Below are positions 43,188 through 51,706 of a stretch of DNA of 64,000 nt, piece by piece. The stretch covers positions 248,001 to 312,000 of the forward strand of contig NZ_CABPRZ010000002.1 in the NCBI RefSeq assembly GCF_902459695.1, given 5' to 3'. How positions within the stretch are numbered: position 1 is the first letter of the stretch; each line of letters opens with the position of its first letter. The notes below the pieces were generated by a model. It worked only from the letters and a program-made list of their open reading frames with translations, was not told the DNA's origin and ran no database searches. This stretch comes from Pandoraea terrae. Its GTDB lineage: Bacteria; Pseudomonadota; Gammaproteobacteria; Burkholderiales; Burkholderiaceae. The position numbers and the translations under genes are program-made.

Positions 43188-44261
43188 TCACTTCAGCGCC
43201 GGAAAAGCCTCCGACAAGGGGGTGACGCGCCCCGTCTCGCCGTCGCCGTAACCTGGAATGGCGTGCACCGCCTCCTTGTATTCGCGGCTTTGCAATATAT
43301 CGAGCAGGCCCCGAATCAACGGATGCCCTGCCGCACTTTCGGGGAACATCAGGCAATAGCGCTCGGTCAGCACGGGCAGGAAGTCCAGTCCGAACTGCGC
43401 GGCCGCCGCTTCGATGGCGAGACCGGCATCGGCGCGGCCGCTGGCGATATAAGCCGCAACCGCCGCGTGTGTCAGTTCAATATTCTCGGTGCCATGAATA
43501 TCGGCAGGATCTTCCCCTGCCTGCGCGAGCAGCAATTCGAAAATGATCCGCGTGCCCGAACCGCGCTCGCGGTTCGCGAAACGCGCCCCCACGCGGGCGA
43601 GGTCCGACACCGACCCAATACCCAGCGGGTTGCCGCGCGCGACCAGGAGCCCCAGCCGGCGCGACGCCACGTCGGCAACGCGGTAGGCCTTGCCCTTCAA
43701 CAGCGGCGCATAGTGTGCGAGCACCGGCTCGGCGAGCGGGCCGACGGGCACGTGGAAACTGGCCATTTCGCATTCGCTCTTGCCCAGCGCCGCCACCGCT
43801 TCGAGGCTGCCGCGATAACTGACGTCGAGCGGCAAGCCCGCGCGTGCGGCGAACTCGGCAAGCGCCGCGACCGCCAGCCCGTGACTCGCGAAGATCCGCA
43901 GCTGGCGGGTGTCGTGAACGATCAGGTCGTCCAGTTCGTGTTGCAGCTCGGACGCCATTGTCTCGAGCAACGGCCCGAGACGCGCGGCAAGCCGCTTCTG
44001 GCCCCACAGCAAACGCTGGGCGAGCGGCGTGAGCACGGCGCCCCGGCCGCGCGCCATCGTCAGCAGCGGCGCCCCCATCACGGCCTCGGCCTCCTTCACA
44101 TGGCCCCATGCACCACGATACGACAGCCCGAGCACCTGGCTCGCCGCCTGCAGATTACCGTGGATATCGACTTCGGCCAGCAAGGCGAGCAGTTTATCGA
44201 GCGGCACGTCCGACTGATCGTGGCGAAAACGCAATTGCGGCGCGATCGAGATTCGCTTCAT
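43188..44261 (-). CDS. fdsR: ModE-like HTH / periplasmic-binding-fold regulator of formate dehydrogenase
   Basis: A 357-residue regulator. The N-terminus (about 18-110) is a ModE/LysR-type winged helix: LLALLAEVDIHGNLQAASQV, LGLSYRGAWGHVKEAEAVMG and ARGRGAVLTPLAQRLL. The C-terminal 235 residues form a type 2 periplasmic-binding fold related to molybdate/tungstate receptors: LRIFASHGLAVAALAEF, ANRERGSGTRIIFELLL and ASGRADAGLAIEAAA. This architecture, directly upstream of and co-directional with fdsGBACD, matches FdsR of Cupriavidus. The C-terminal domain may sense molybdate or formate. GGCATAT direct repeats abut the start. The start codon at 44261 sits in AAGGGCAT-ATG. Confidence 0.88.
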   Translation of the reverse strand: MKRISIAPQLRFRHDQSDVPLDKLLALLAEVDIHGNLQAASQVLGLSYRGAWGHVKEAEAVMGAPLLTMARGRGAVLTPLAQRLLWGQKRLAARLGPLLETMASELQHELDDLIVHDTRQLRIFASHGLAVAALAEFAARAGLPLDVSYRGSLEAVAALGKSECEMASFHVPVGPLAEPVLAHYAPLLKGKAYRVADVASRRLGLLVARGNPLGIGSVSDLARVGARFANRERGSGTRIIFELLLAQAGEDPADIHGTENIELTHAAVAAYIASGRADAGLAIEAAAAQFGLDFLPVLTERYCLMFPESAAGHPLIRGLLDILQSREYKEAVHAIPGYGDGETGRVTPLSEAFPALK

Positions 44262-44278
44262 ATGCCCTTATATATGCC
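44260..44278. repeat. ATATGCC direct repeat at the fdsR start
   Basis: ATATGCC occurs at 44260-44266 and 44272-44278, a 12-bp period. Read on the fdsR strand it is GGCATAT-5-GGCATAT, running into the ATG. It shares the ATATG core with the two fds dyads and could mediate autoregulation. The remaining stretch to the desaturase gene (to 44558) shows no gene. Confidence 0.4.
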
Positions 44279-44558
44279 ATTGATTACATAAACGTCGTCA
44301 TGCAAGTTCCTGACCGGACTGCCGGGATGCCGGCATTTCAAGGACACAGTCTCGACTCACCTCGACGATCAGCGGCGAACAACGCCCGATGATTATGCAT
44401 CACCTTACCGATATTGCGCGTCGTTGCGCGCGATTCTCGGCGCGCGGCGCACCGCGCCGGCAGCAGCCCGATGACATATTGGCGACTCGAAAACGTCATA
44501 AGCTGGCCCATTTGTTGCTGTACGCCCGTTGTCCCGGGCGATCGCCACCGGAGACCTT

Positions 44559-45596
44559 ATGCCGCACCCCGCCGAGCCCCAGTGTGCCGACCTGATCACC
44601 GAACTTGCGCCGCTGTCGACCGGACCAACGGCGCTGGCAACGGCGCACGCGCCGGCGTCCCTGCGCCGTACGCAGCCATTGCGGCTAAACCGCTGGCTTA
44701 TCGGACTCGTCGCCGCCGCCGGCCTTTGGCAATGGTTCGGCCTGCCGTTCATGCTGGACGCGTTCGGCGGCGCGGCGGCCTGGACGCTCTTGCCGGTACT
44801 GCTGCTCACGCCGATGCACTGGGGTCTGATACACGAATCGATTCACGGGCAACTGCGCCCGGCTGCCAAGGCAAACGAAGCCGCAGGGCGAGCGTTGTCG
44901 GTGCTGCTGGCGCTTCCCTACGACATCATGCGTTTCGGGCATCTGCTGCATCACCGCTTTACGCGCCAGCCGTTTGACCGGCCCGACGTCCTTCCGGCCG
45001 ATCATCGCGGCAGCCATGCGGTGGCGTGGCTCAACTATCAGATGCGCCTGCTTGGGGGAATGTGGGTCACCGAGCTTGTTGCCCCCCTGCTCGCGTGGGT
45101 GCCCGTGCGCCATCTGCCGCAGCTCGCGGAACGCGCGATGGGCCGCGCGCCGGAAGACGACGCAGTGCGCCGGCGCGTCGTCACGTTCGTCGGCGATCCG
45201 GCACGCCGCAAACGCATCCGCCGCGACTTCGCGATCACACTGCTGTGCGTCGCGCTCGCTGTCTGGGCCTATGGACCGTGGTGGCCGGTCTTCGCGTGCT
45301 CGCTCGCCGCGCGCGGCATCTGGCTATCGATCGCCGATAACCTGCCGCACTACGGCGTGGCCCTCGACGAACCGGCACGTGCGCGCAACTTCCGCACGTC
45401 GTCCGTCGGACGGGCGCTGCTGCTCAATCAGAACCTGCACCGCGTGCATCATCTGTATCCGACGGCGCCATGGCATACGCTGCCGGCCATCGCTGCCGCG
45501 CATCCCACGCCGGGGCCGCAGATCCCCTATTTCCAGGCGGCCATCCGCCAATTTGGCGGCCCGGTCATGGCCCATCGTCCGCCAAGCCGATCCTGA
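44559..45596 (+). CDS. Membrane fatty acid desaturase-family protein
   Basis: A 345-residue integral membrane di-iron enzyme. The three histidine clusters of the family are present: HESIH in LIHESIHGQ, HLLHHRF, and HRVHH in NQNLHRVHHLYP. About four to six hydrophobic helices surround them. Members introduce double bonds or hydroxyl groups into lipids or carotenoids. The set HxxxH / HxxHH / HxxHH fits acyl-lipid desaturases or beta-carotene hydroxylase/ketolase relatives, so substrate stays open. I chose ATG 44559 because GGAG lies six bases upstream; a TTG ten codons earlier has none. No redox partner is adjacent. Confidence 0.88.
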   Translation: MPHPAEPQCADLITELAPLSTGPTALATAHAPASLRRTQPLRLNRWLIGLVAAAGLWQWFGLPFMLDAFGGAAAWTLLPVLLLTPMHWGLIHESIHGQLRPAAKANEAAGRALSVLLALPYDIMRFGHLLHHRFTRQPFDRPDVLPADHRGSHAVAWLNYQMRLLGGMWVTELVAPLLAWVPVRHLPQLAERAMGRAPEDDAVRRRVVTFVGDPARRKRIRRDFAITLLCVALAVWAYGPWWPVFACSLAARGIWLSIADNLPHYGVALDEPARARNFRTSSVGRALLLNQNLHRVHHLYPTAPWHTLPAIAAAHPTPGPQIPYFQAAIRQFGGPVMAHRPPSRS

Positions 45597-45605
45597 GTCG
45601 AGGCG

Positions 45606-45893
45606 TCAGAACACGTCCGGCATGCGCTGCTCAAAGCGCGTGAAAATGGTCTTGGTGAACATGGCTTCGTCGACCGAGCATTCGCTGACGCGCGCCCCCG
45701 GCGGCCCGTGCCGCATCCAGTCGCACATGGCCAGCAACTGGCCCGGCTCGCCTTGTGCGAGCACCTCGACCGAGCCGTCACGGCAATTGCGCACCCAGCC
45801 GACGACACCAATCTCACGGGCTGCCGCCACACACGCCGCGCGATACCCAACGCCCTGTACCTGTCCGCGTACCACGATTTGCCACGTCGCCAT
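45606..45893 (-). CDS. acyP: Acylphosphatase
   Basis: A 95-residue acylphosphatase, which hydrolyses carboxyl-phosphate bonds such as those in acetyl phosphate. The catalytic Arg is R18 in GQVQGVGYR and the catalytic Asn is N36 in GWVRNCRDGSVEV, both in place. The ATG at 45893 gives the normal family length; the frame extends 19 codons further without homology. It ends 9 bp from the convergent desaturase gene and stands alone otherwise. Confidence 0.95.
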   Translation of the reverse strand: MATWQIVVRGQVQGVGYRAACVAAAREIGVVGWVRNCRDGSVEVLAQGEPGQLLAMCDWMRHGPPGARVSECSVDEAMFTKTIFTRFEQRMPDVF

Positions 45894-46056
45894 CTCAGCG
45901 CTCCCGTCGTGACCGAAGGCGTGGCACGTATCTCGCCACGCATTTGACATCAGTATATGTCGCGACGGTAGCGTCCACCCTCAACCAGATCGTCCAGCGC
46001 TTCGCGGCCCAGCGTCGTGCACGCAACGGCGAGCCGCGCTGTCTGCCCGGCAACGC

Positions 46057-47199
46057 TCACGACTGCAGCGCGCGGCTTGCCGGCGCCTGGCGCTTCTTCT
46101 TGCGGCGGTCGAGATAAAGCATCCAGCCCGTGATCGCGAACAACGGCATCGTCAGGCTCGAGAGGCCCATGATGATGATCCCCGGCTGGCCGAAGAAGCT
46201 CCCGCGATGCAAGGCGGAGACGTTCATCATGAACTTGCCGCCGTCGGACTTCTGCGCGTACAACTCGCGCGAGACGATCGCCCCGCTTTGCGCATCGACG
46301 TTCATGCGGTCAAACGCGCGATCATGCGAGGCGCCGGCGTCCAGATAGGTGATCTGCAGCGGCGCACCGGGACGTTCGGGCATTCGCACGGAGGCCTTCT
46401 CGTAGGCGGGCACGGCTTGCGTAAAGACATCCCACGCCGCCGTGAGGTTCGGCGCGGCCAGCGGCGCGCGCTTTTCGCCGTGGCGTTCCTCGCCGGCAGG
46501 TTTGGCCGCCGGTTTGGCGCGCGCGGGCTCCGGCACGCCGGCCAGACTGAACATGGCGCTGCGATACCAGTCATACGACCAATACAGCCCGGTGAAGGAA
46601 GACATCAGATAGGGTACCAGCACGATCGTGCCGATCACCGCGTGAAGATTCCACAGGAAACTTCGGCCGGTGCGTTTGAAATCGATGTGAAACCAGGCAC
46701 GCCAGTTTCCGGGGCGGCGCGGCCAGCGCAGATACAGCCCGGTCAACGCCATGCCGATCAGCAACAGCACCGATATGCCGGTGATCTGTTTGCCGATGCC
46801 TTCGACCGCCAGCCAACGGTGCACGCGCCTGATGAACAGAAAGACGTCCGCCGCCGCCGATTGCCCGAGCAGCTTGCCCGTGTACGGATCGACGAAGTAC
46901 TCCTCGCCGCGCGGACTGTCGCCCATGGACAGACGCACGGATACGGCGTCGCCCGGCGCCGGCGACAGCCCCATGAACAGAATCCGGCGTCCCGGCTCGG
47001 CCGCTTGCACGCGCGCATAGATCCCGGCGGGCGGTAAAGGCGCAGCGTCCCGCACCGGCACCGTCATCACGCCCGGACTGAAGCGTTTCGTCAACGCGTC
47101 TTCGTAGGACAGCAACGCGCCGGTCAGACCGACCACCGCCAACACCAGTCCCGCCGTGATACCGACGAACCAGTGCAATCGTGACCACAGTTTTCTCAT
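46057..47199 (-). CDS. PepSY-associated transmembrane protein, probable Fur-regulated iron acquisition factor
   Basis: A 380-residue inner-membrane protein of the PepSY-TM family with four main helices: about 8-30, 140-160, 190-215 and 340-365. The first helix follows RKLWSRLHWFVGITAGLVLA. PepSY-like periplasmic segments include PYTGKLLGQ and NVDAQSGAIVSRELY. Conserved His residues in the membrane segments (RRVHRWLAVEG, LWNLHAVIG) could bind haem or metal. Family members sit with TonB-dependent siderophore receptors and are proposed to reduce ferric siderophores. No receptor is adjacent here, but a Fur-box-like site lies 32 bp upstream. Confidence 0.88.
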   Translation of the reverse strand: MRKLWSRLHWFVGITAGLVLAVVGLTGALLSYEDALTKRFSPGVMTVPVRDAAPLPPAGIYARVQAAEPGRRILFMGLSPAPGDAVSVRLSMGDSPRGEEYFVDPYTGKLLGQSAAADVFLFIRRVHRWLAVEGIGKQITGISVLLLIGMALTGLYLRWPRRPGNWRAWFHIDFKRTGRSFLWNLHAVIGTIVLVPYLMSSFTGLYWSYDWYRSAMFSLAGVPEPARAKPAAKPAGEERHGEKRAPLAAPNLTAAWDVFTQAVPAYEKASVRMPERPGAPLQITYLDAGASHDRAFDRMNVDAQSGAIVSRELYAQKSDGGKFMMNVSALHRGSFFGQPGIIIMGLSSLTMPLFAITGWMLYLDRRKKKRQAPASRALQS

Positions 47200-47230
47200 G
47201 GCAAATTCCCAAGCAACACGGCATCTTAAT

Positions 47231-47249
47231 GCAAATGATTCTCATATTC
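47231..47249. promoter_or_regulatory. Fur-box-like site
   Basis: GCAAATGATTCTCATATTC matches 13 of 19 positions of the Fur consensus GATAATGATAATCATTATC, including the central AATGAT and TCAT. It lies 32-50 bp before the ATG of the PepSY membrane protein, where it would overlap the promoter. Fe-Fur would repress this gene in iron-replete cells. Confidence 0.65.
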
Positions 47250-47270
47250 AATATCAGCACGATAACAAAA

Positions 47271-47310
47271 ACAGCGCAAAACAGCGCGAAACAGTGCGAA
47301 ACAGTGCGAA
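47271..47310. repeat. Four 10-bp tandem repeats (ACAGYGCRAA)
   Basis: ACAGCGCAAA, ACAGCGCGAA, ACAGTGCGAA and ACAGTGCGAA follow without gaps. The 10-bp period keeps each unit on the same helix face. They lie about 20 bp beyond the Fur-box-like site, upstream of the PepSY gene. Confidence 0.9.
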
Positions 47311-47625
47311 CCGCCAATTTCGGCCCTCCGCCTGCCTGCGCCGGCCCGCACGCGGCGATATTTACGCCGTTGCCCGCGACGGCATCTATATTTCTATGAG
47401 CAGGGGTTGGCCGCGCCGCCGAGGTCTGTCGGTGCTTTCCGACACGCAAATCATCGTGAGCCCGACGGTCAACGCACCGCAACGCCGCTACGATGGAGGA
47501 AACACGCATTAGTCTGGCGCCATGCGCGCCCACTCATCGGGTTTGCCGTGCCGCTCCCCGAAGGGGCGCCCCATGTTCCGGCGGGGCGATTGACACGGCA
47601 AGATCGCCGCCGGCGACGGAGCCTC

Positions 47626-48399
47626 ATGGAAGTGAATACAAGCGCCACGCAGGGTGCCTCCACCCCTTTTGACATCGATATCCCGGTCGCCACGACGGCG
47701 TTCTTTTTCGACCTGGACGGCACGCTCGCCGATCTGGCACCGACGCCTGACGAGGTGCGCCTCCAACCGGATACCGCGTGTGCACTCGCCGCACTGGCCA
47801 AACACAGCGGGCGCGCGATGGCCGTGATCTCGGGCCGCGCGATCGTCGACGTGGACCATATCCTGGCGCCGCTTGTCGTCGCCGTCGCCGGACTGCACGG
47901 CGCGGAGATCCGCAACGCCGCCGGCGTCGTCACGCACTCGGCCTCGCGCATGGCCGACACGGCACAGGTAGCAGACATGGCCGCCGTGCTGCAGGCGTTA
48001 ATCGACCAGCACCCGGGCCTGCTGATGGAGAACAAGGGCAGCGCGCTGGCATTGCACTATCGTGGCGCGCCCGAGTTGGCCAATGTGGTGCGTGACACGA
48101 TGCGCGCGCTGGCCGATCAGCACGCGCACGCGTTCGCGTTGCAGCCCGGCAAGCTGGTGTTCGAGTTGCGTCCGCGCGGTGTGAGCAAGGGCGGCGCGAT
48201 CGTCACCCTGATGGGCGAGGCGCCCTTCGCAGGACGCACGCCGTTGTTCGTCGGCGACGATCTCACTGACGAAACGGGTTTTGCGCGGGTCAACGAGGCC
48301 GGCGGCATCACGATCAAGATCGGCGATGGGCAGACCTGCGCCCGGCACCGGCTGCCCTCGCCCGGCGCGCTGACGACGTGGCTGTTGACGTTGCAATAG
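47626..48399 (+). CDS. otsB: Trehalose-6-phosphate phosphatase
   Basis: A 257-residue HAD-superfamily phosphatase that removes phosphate from trehalose 6-phosphate. Motif I is FFFDLDGTLAD with nucleophile D29 and D31; motif II is MAVISGRA; motif IV is PLFVGDDLTDETGF. The family's KGSALALHYRGAP and KLVFELRPRGVSKGGAI segments are also present. ATG 47626 has GGAG five bases upstream; the frame reads 73 codons further upstream without homology. It is followed by otsA, so the two-step trehalose pathway is complete. Confidence 0.96.
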   Translation: MEVNTSATQGASTPFDIDIPVATTAFFFDLDGTLADLAPTPDEVRLQPDTACALAALAKHSGRAMAVISGRAIVDVDHILAPLVVAVAGLHGAEIRNAAGVVTHSASRMADTAQVADMAAVLQALIDQHPGLLMENKGSALALHYRGAPELANVVRDTMRALADQHAHAFALQPGKLVFELRPRGVSKGGAIVTLMGEAPFAGRTPLFVGDDLTDETGFARVNEAGGITIKIGDGQTCARHRLPSPGALTTWLLTLQ

Positions 48400-48476
48400 C
48401 CATGACGAACGCGGTCCCCTGCGGTCGCGCCTGGCCCGCCGGGCGTGGCATGGCCGGACAACACGGGAGAAAAGGC

Positions 48477-49898
48477 ATGAGTCGTTTGGTTATCGTTTCG
48501 AACCGGGTCGCCCCCATTACCGAAGGCAAGCCTACCGCAGGCGGCCTGGCGGTCGGCGTGTTCGACGCGCTCAAGGACGCCGGCGGCATGTGGTTCGGCT
48601 GGAACGGCGAGATTGCCGCCGATGTGCCGAGCGAGCCGACCATCACGCATCGTCGCAAGGTGACGTTCGCCACCGTGCCGCTCACGCGCCGCGAGTACAA
48701 CACCTACTACCGGGGGTTCGCCAACGCCACGCTATGGCCGACGTTCCATTACCGGGACGATCTGACCCGCTTCCAGCGCGACGAATACAATGGCTATCGC
48801 CACGTCAACGCCCGCTTCGCGTCGATGCTCGCGCCGCTGTTGGCCGCAGACGATCTGGTCTGGGTCCACGACTACCATCTTCTGCCGTTCGCCCAGGCGT
48901 GCCGCCAGATCGGCGTGAAACACCGGATCGGCTTCTTTCTGCATATCCCGTTTCCGTCGCCGCAGGTGCTGATGACCGTGCCGCCCCATGAAGCGCTGGT
49001 GCGCGCCATGTGCGAATACGATCTCGTCGGCTTCCAGACGGAGACCGACCGCACGGCGTTCACGGACTACATCGTGCGCCATGCAGACGGCACGCTGGCC
49101 GGCGACGGGAATGTCACCGCTTACGGCAGGACATTGCGCACCGGCGTCTACCCGATCGGCATCTACCCCGACGAAATCCAGGCGCAGTCGGTCGCCCGCG
49201 CCAACATGAAGCACATCCTCGACCTCAAGCAGGGGCTGCAGGAACGCAAGCTCATCATGAGCGTGGACCGTCTCGACTATTCGAAGGGGATGCTGGAGCG
49301 CTTCCGGGCGTTCGAGCGCTTGCTTGAGTTGTGGCCGAACCAGCAGGGCACCGTCAGTTTCGTTCAGGTCGCCCCGCCGAGCCGCTCGGACGTCGCCGGA
49401 TATGGCGAGATTCGTCTACAGCTCGAGGCCGAGGCGGGTCACATCAACGGCCGCTTCTCCGATTTGGCCTGGACGCCCCTGCGCTACATCAACAAGCGGT
49501 ACGATCACGAAGTGCTGATGTCGCTGTTCCGTTCCTCGCAAGTCGGCTACGTCACGCCGTTACGCGACGGCATGAACCTCGTGGCGAAAGAATACGTCGC
49601 CTCGCAGGATCCAGCGGACCCGGGCGTGTTGGTGCTGTCGTGCTTCGCGGGCGCGGCCCATGAACTCACCGGTGCCCTGATCGTCAATCCGTACGACCTG
49701 GACGGCATGGCTGAAGCATTGCGCAATGCGCTCAACATGTCGCTTTCCGAACGTCAGTCGCGTTACACGACGATGATGGCGCAATTGCGAGAACACAATC
49801 TGTCGGTTTGGCGGGACCGATTCATCCACGACCTGCGCGAGCCGGCCGCGTTGCCGCTGCCGGCGCTCCTGCGCAGCGCGCCGGCCGCCGCCGCGTAA
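48477..49898 (+). CDS. otsA: Trehalose-6-phosphate synthase
   Basis: A 473-residue GT20 glycosyltransferase that joins UDP-glucose and glucose 6-phosphate. N-terminal [20 protein letters not shown] holds the substrate-binding loop. Next are [23 protein letters not shown] and [17 protein letters not shown] with the catalytic Arg/Lys, then [16 protein letters not shown] with the nucleotide-contact acid. The start at 48477 has GGGAGAAAAGG upstream. It follows otsB by 77 bp. Trehalose made by this pair protects against osmotic and desiccation stress. Confidence 0.97.
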   Translation: MSRLVIVSNRVAPITEGKPTAGGLAVGVFDALKDAGGMWFGWNGEIAADVPSEPTITHRRKVTFATVPLTRREYNTYYRGFANATLWPTFHYRDDLTRFQRDEYNGYRHVNARFASMLAPLLAADDLVWVHDYHLLPFAQACRQIGVKHRIGFFLHIPFPSPQVLMTVPPHEALVRAMCEYDLVGFQTETDRTAFTDYIVRHADGTLAGDGNVTAYGRTLRTGVYPIGIYPDEIQAQSVARANMKHILDLKQGLQERKLIMSVDRLDYSKGMLERFRAFERLLELWPNQQGTVSFVQVAPPSRSDVAGYGEIRLQLEAEAGHINGRFSDLAWTPLRYINKRYDHEVLMSLFRSSQVGYVTPLRDGMNLVAKEYVASQDPADPGVLVLSCFAGAAHELTGALIVNPYDLDGMAEALRNALNMSLSERQSRYTTMMAQLREHNLSVWRDRFIHDLREPAALPLPALLRSAPAAAA

Positions 49899-49920
49899 GC
49901 CCTGCCCTCGGGAGGTTGCC

Positions 49921-50712
49921 ATGCCGCACGCCCCTCTGCCATTTGTCGACGTCGAGACCGACGGACCGGTCTGCATCATCACCCTGGCCCGCCCCGCGCG
50001 CCGCAACGCGGTCGATCGCGAGGTCGCGACGTCGTTGCGCACGGCGTTCGAGCGCTTCGAGCAGGACGACACCCTGGCCGTCGCGGTGCTCTGCGGCAAA
50101 GGTTCAACCTTCTGCGCGGGCGCGGACCTGTCCGCGTTCGACGATCCCGCGCGCCGCAACGAACTGACGCCCGACGGCAGCGGCGCGGGACCGATGGGCC
50201 CCACGCGCCGGCATCTGACCAAACCGGTCATTGCCGCCATCTCCGGCCATGCGGTTGCCGGGGGACTCGAACTGGCGCTGTGGTGCGATCTGCGCGTGGC
50301 TGACGTGTCCGCCATCTTCGGGGTGTTCTGCCGGCGCTTCGGCGTGCCGCTGATCGACGGCGGCACGATACGCCTGCCCCGCCTGATCGGCATGAGCCGC
50401 GCGCTCGACCTGATTCTGACCGGCCGTGCCGTCGGTGCGCAGGAAGCGTTCGAGATCGGTCTGGTCAATCGCCTGGTGCCGGAAGGGATGGCGCGTCAAA
50501 GCGCCGAAGCGCTTGCCAGACAACTGGCTGCCCTGCCGCAGGGGGCGATGCTCGCCGACCGCCGCGCGGCGTATGCGCAATGGGACCTGCCGATCGACGA
50601 GGCACTGCGCCGCGAAGGTGCGGCGGGTCACGGCGTTGTGCTGTCGGAGGGATTGGACGGCGCCCGGGCGTTCGTGCGGGGCGCCGGGCGGCACGGCGCC
50701 CCCAAGGACTGA
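49921..50712 (+). CDS. Crotonase-family protein lacking the second catalytic Glu
   Basis: A 263-residue enoyl-CoA hydratase/isomerase-family protein. Oxyanion-hole segments are KGSTFCAGADLSAF and GHAVAGGLELALWCDLR. The first catalytic Glu is kept (E117), but the position of the second, normally in PEI/PEV, reads FGVFCRRFG with Cys at 137. A classical hydratase activity is therefore doubtful. It might act as an isomerase, a hydrolase or a non-hydrating crotonase. It follows otsA by 22 bp, with GGGAGG seven bases before the ATG, and may be co-transcribed with it although no metabolic link is obvious. Confidence 0.88.
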   Translation: MPHAPLPFVDVETDGPVCIITLARPARRNAVDREVATSLRTAFERFEQDDTLAVAVLCGKGSTFCAGADLSAFDDPARRNELTPDGSGAGPMGPTRRHLTKPVIAAISGHAVAGGLELALWCDLRVADVSAIFGVFCRRFGVPLIDGGTIRLPRLIGMSRALDLILTGRAVGAQEAFEIGLVNRLVPEGMARQSAEALARQLAALPQGAMLADRRAAYAQWDLPIDEALRREGAAGHGVVLSEGLDGARAFVRGAGRHGAPKD

Positions 50713-50779
50713 CGCGTAGCGGCCGGCGCTTGATCCGTGCGGCGCACGCCCCGATACGAAGGCGCCCGGCGCGGCGGCA

Positions 50780-51706
50780 TCAGTGCGGACGTGTCAGGGC
50801 GCAGATGGTCTCGGAGTCCCCCGTCTCGATTTGCAGTGTCACGTGCCCGATGCCGAAGCGTACCCCGATGGCCGCTGCCGTCTCTTGAAGGAAACCGTCC
50901 CCCGGATGTCCGTCGCGCATGAGCAGATGCGCCGTCATGGCCGTTTCAGTCGTGCTCATCGCCCAGATGTGGAGATCATGAATCCCGGTGACCCCGGGCT
51001 GCCCGGTCAGGAATGCGTGCACGGCCGCAGCATCGATGTTGTTCGGCACGGCCTGCAGCGCCATCGCGACCGAGTCGCGCAGCAATGCCCAGGTCCCCAC
51101 GAAGATGACCACCGCCACGGCCACGCTGATGGCCGGGTCGAGCCAGCGCCAGCCGAGCCACAGCATGCCTGCGCCGGCGAGCGCAACGGCCACCGACACG
51201 CCGGCATCGGCCAGCATGTGCAGATAGGCGCCGCGCACATTCAGGTCATGCCGGCGGCCGCCGAAGAACAGCCAGGCGGTAACGCCGTTGATGACCACCC
51301 CGGCCAGCGCGACCCAGATCACGACGGCGCCCGGCGGCAATACCGGCGCGCGGAACCGCTGGGCGGCGCCCCAGAAGATGCCGGCAATCGCCGCGAGCAA
51401 CAGCAGCGCGTTGCCGAGCGCCGCGAGGATTGTGGCGCTGCGCCATCCGTAGGTATAGCGCGGCGTGGCCCGGCGTTGCGCGAGCGCCGCCGCGCCCCAC
51501 GCCAGCAGCAAGCCAAGGACGTCCCCGAAATTGTGGCTGGCGTCCGCCAGCAATGCGAGCGAATCGACCCGCCACCCGATGCCGCCTTCAATGACAACGA
51601 ACGTCAGGTTCAGCCCGACACCCCACGCAAACATCCGCATCGGCGTGCCGCTGCCCGGCGCGGCATGATGATGGTGATGCCCGTCGTGGCCGTGATCGTG
51701 GCTCAC
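50780..51706 (-). CDS. Cation diffusion facilitator (zinc/cadmium/cobalt exporter)
   Basis: A 308-residue CDF-family metal exporter with six helices. The transport-site HxxxD pairs are in ADASHNFGD (helix 2) and LHMLADAG (helix 5). The N-terminus reads VSHDHGHDGHHHHHAAPG, a His-rich metal-gathering tail typical of CzcD/ZitB. It is what decides the start: GTG 51706, overlapping the stop of the ankyrin gene in GTGA. The C-terminal 80 residues form the ferredoxin-like cytoplasmic domain (VTGIHDLHIWAMSTTETAMT). It exports divalent metals by proton antiport. Coupling to the ankyrin lipoprotein gene is tight. Confidence 0.93.
   Translation of the reverse strand: MSHDHGHDGHHHHHAAPGSGTPMRMFAWGVGLNLTFVVIEGGIGWRVDSLALLADASHNFGDVLGLLLAWGAAALAQRRATPRYTYGWRSATILAALGNALLLLAAIAGIFWGAAQRFRAPVLPPGAVVIWVALAGVVINGVTAWLFFGGRRHDLNVRGAYLHMLADAGVSVAVALAGAGMLWLGWRWLDPAISVAVAVVIFVGTWALLRDSVAMALQAVPNNIDAAAVHAFLTGQPGVTGIHDLHIWAMSTTETAMTAHLLMRDGHPGDGFLQETAAAIGVRFGIGHVTLQIETGDSETICALTRPH

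Larger units (their letters stand above)
47200..47625. other. Divergent intergenic region, PepSY gene / otsB
   Basis: These 426 bases contain a Fur-box-like site (47231-47249) and four 10-bp tandem repeats (47271-47310). The sequence from about 47330 to 47610 has no gene I can support. The otsB ribosome site GGAG is at 47619-47622. Confidence 0.6.
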
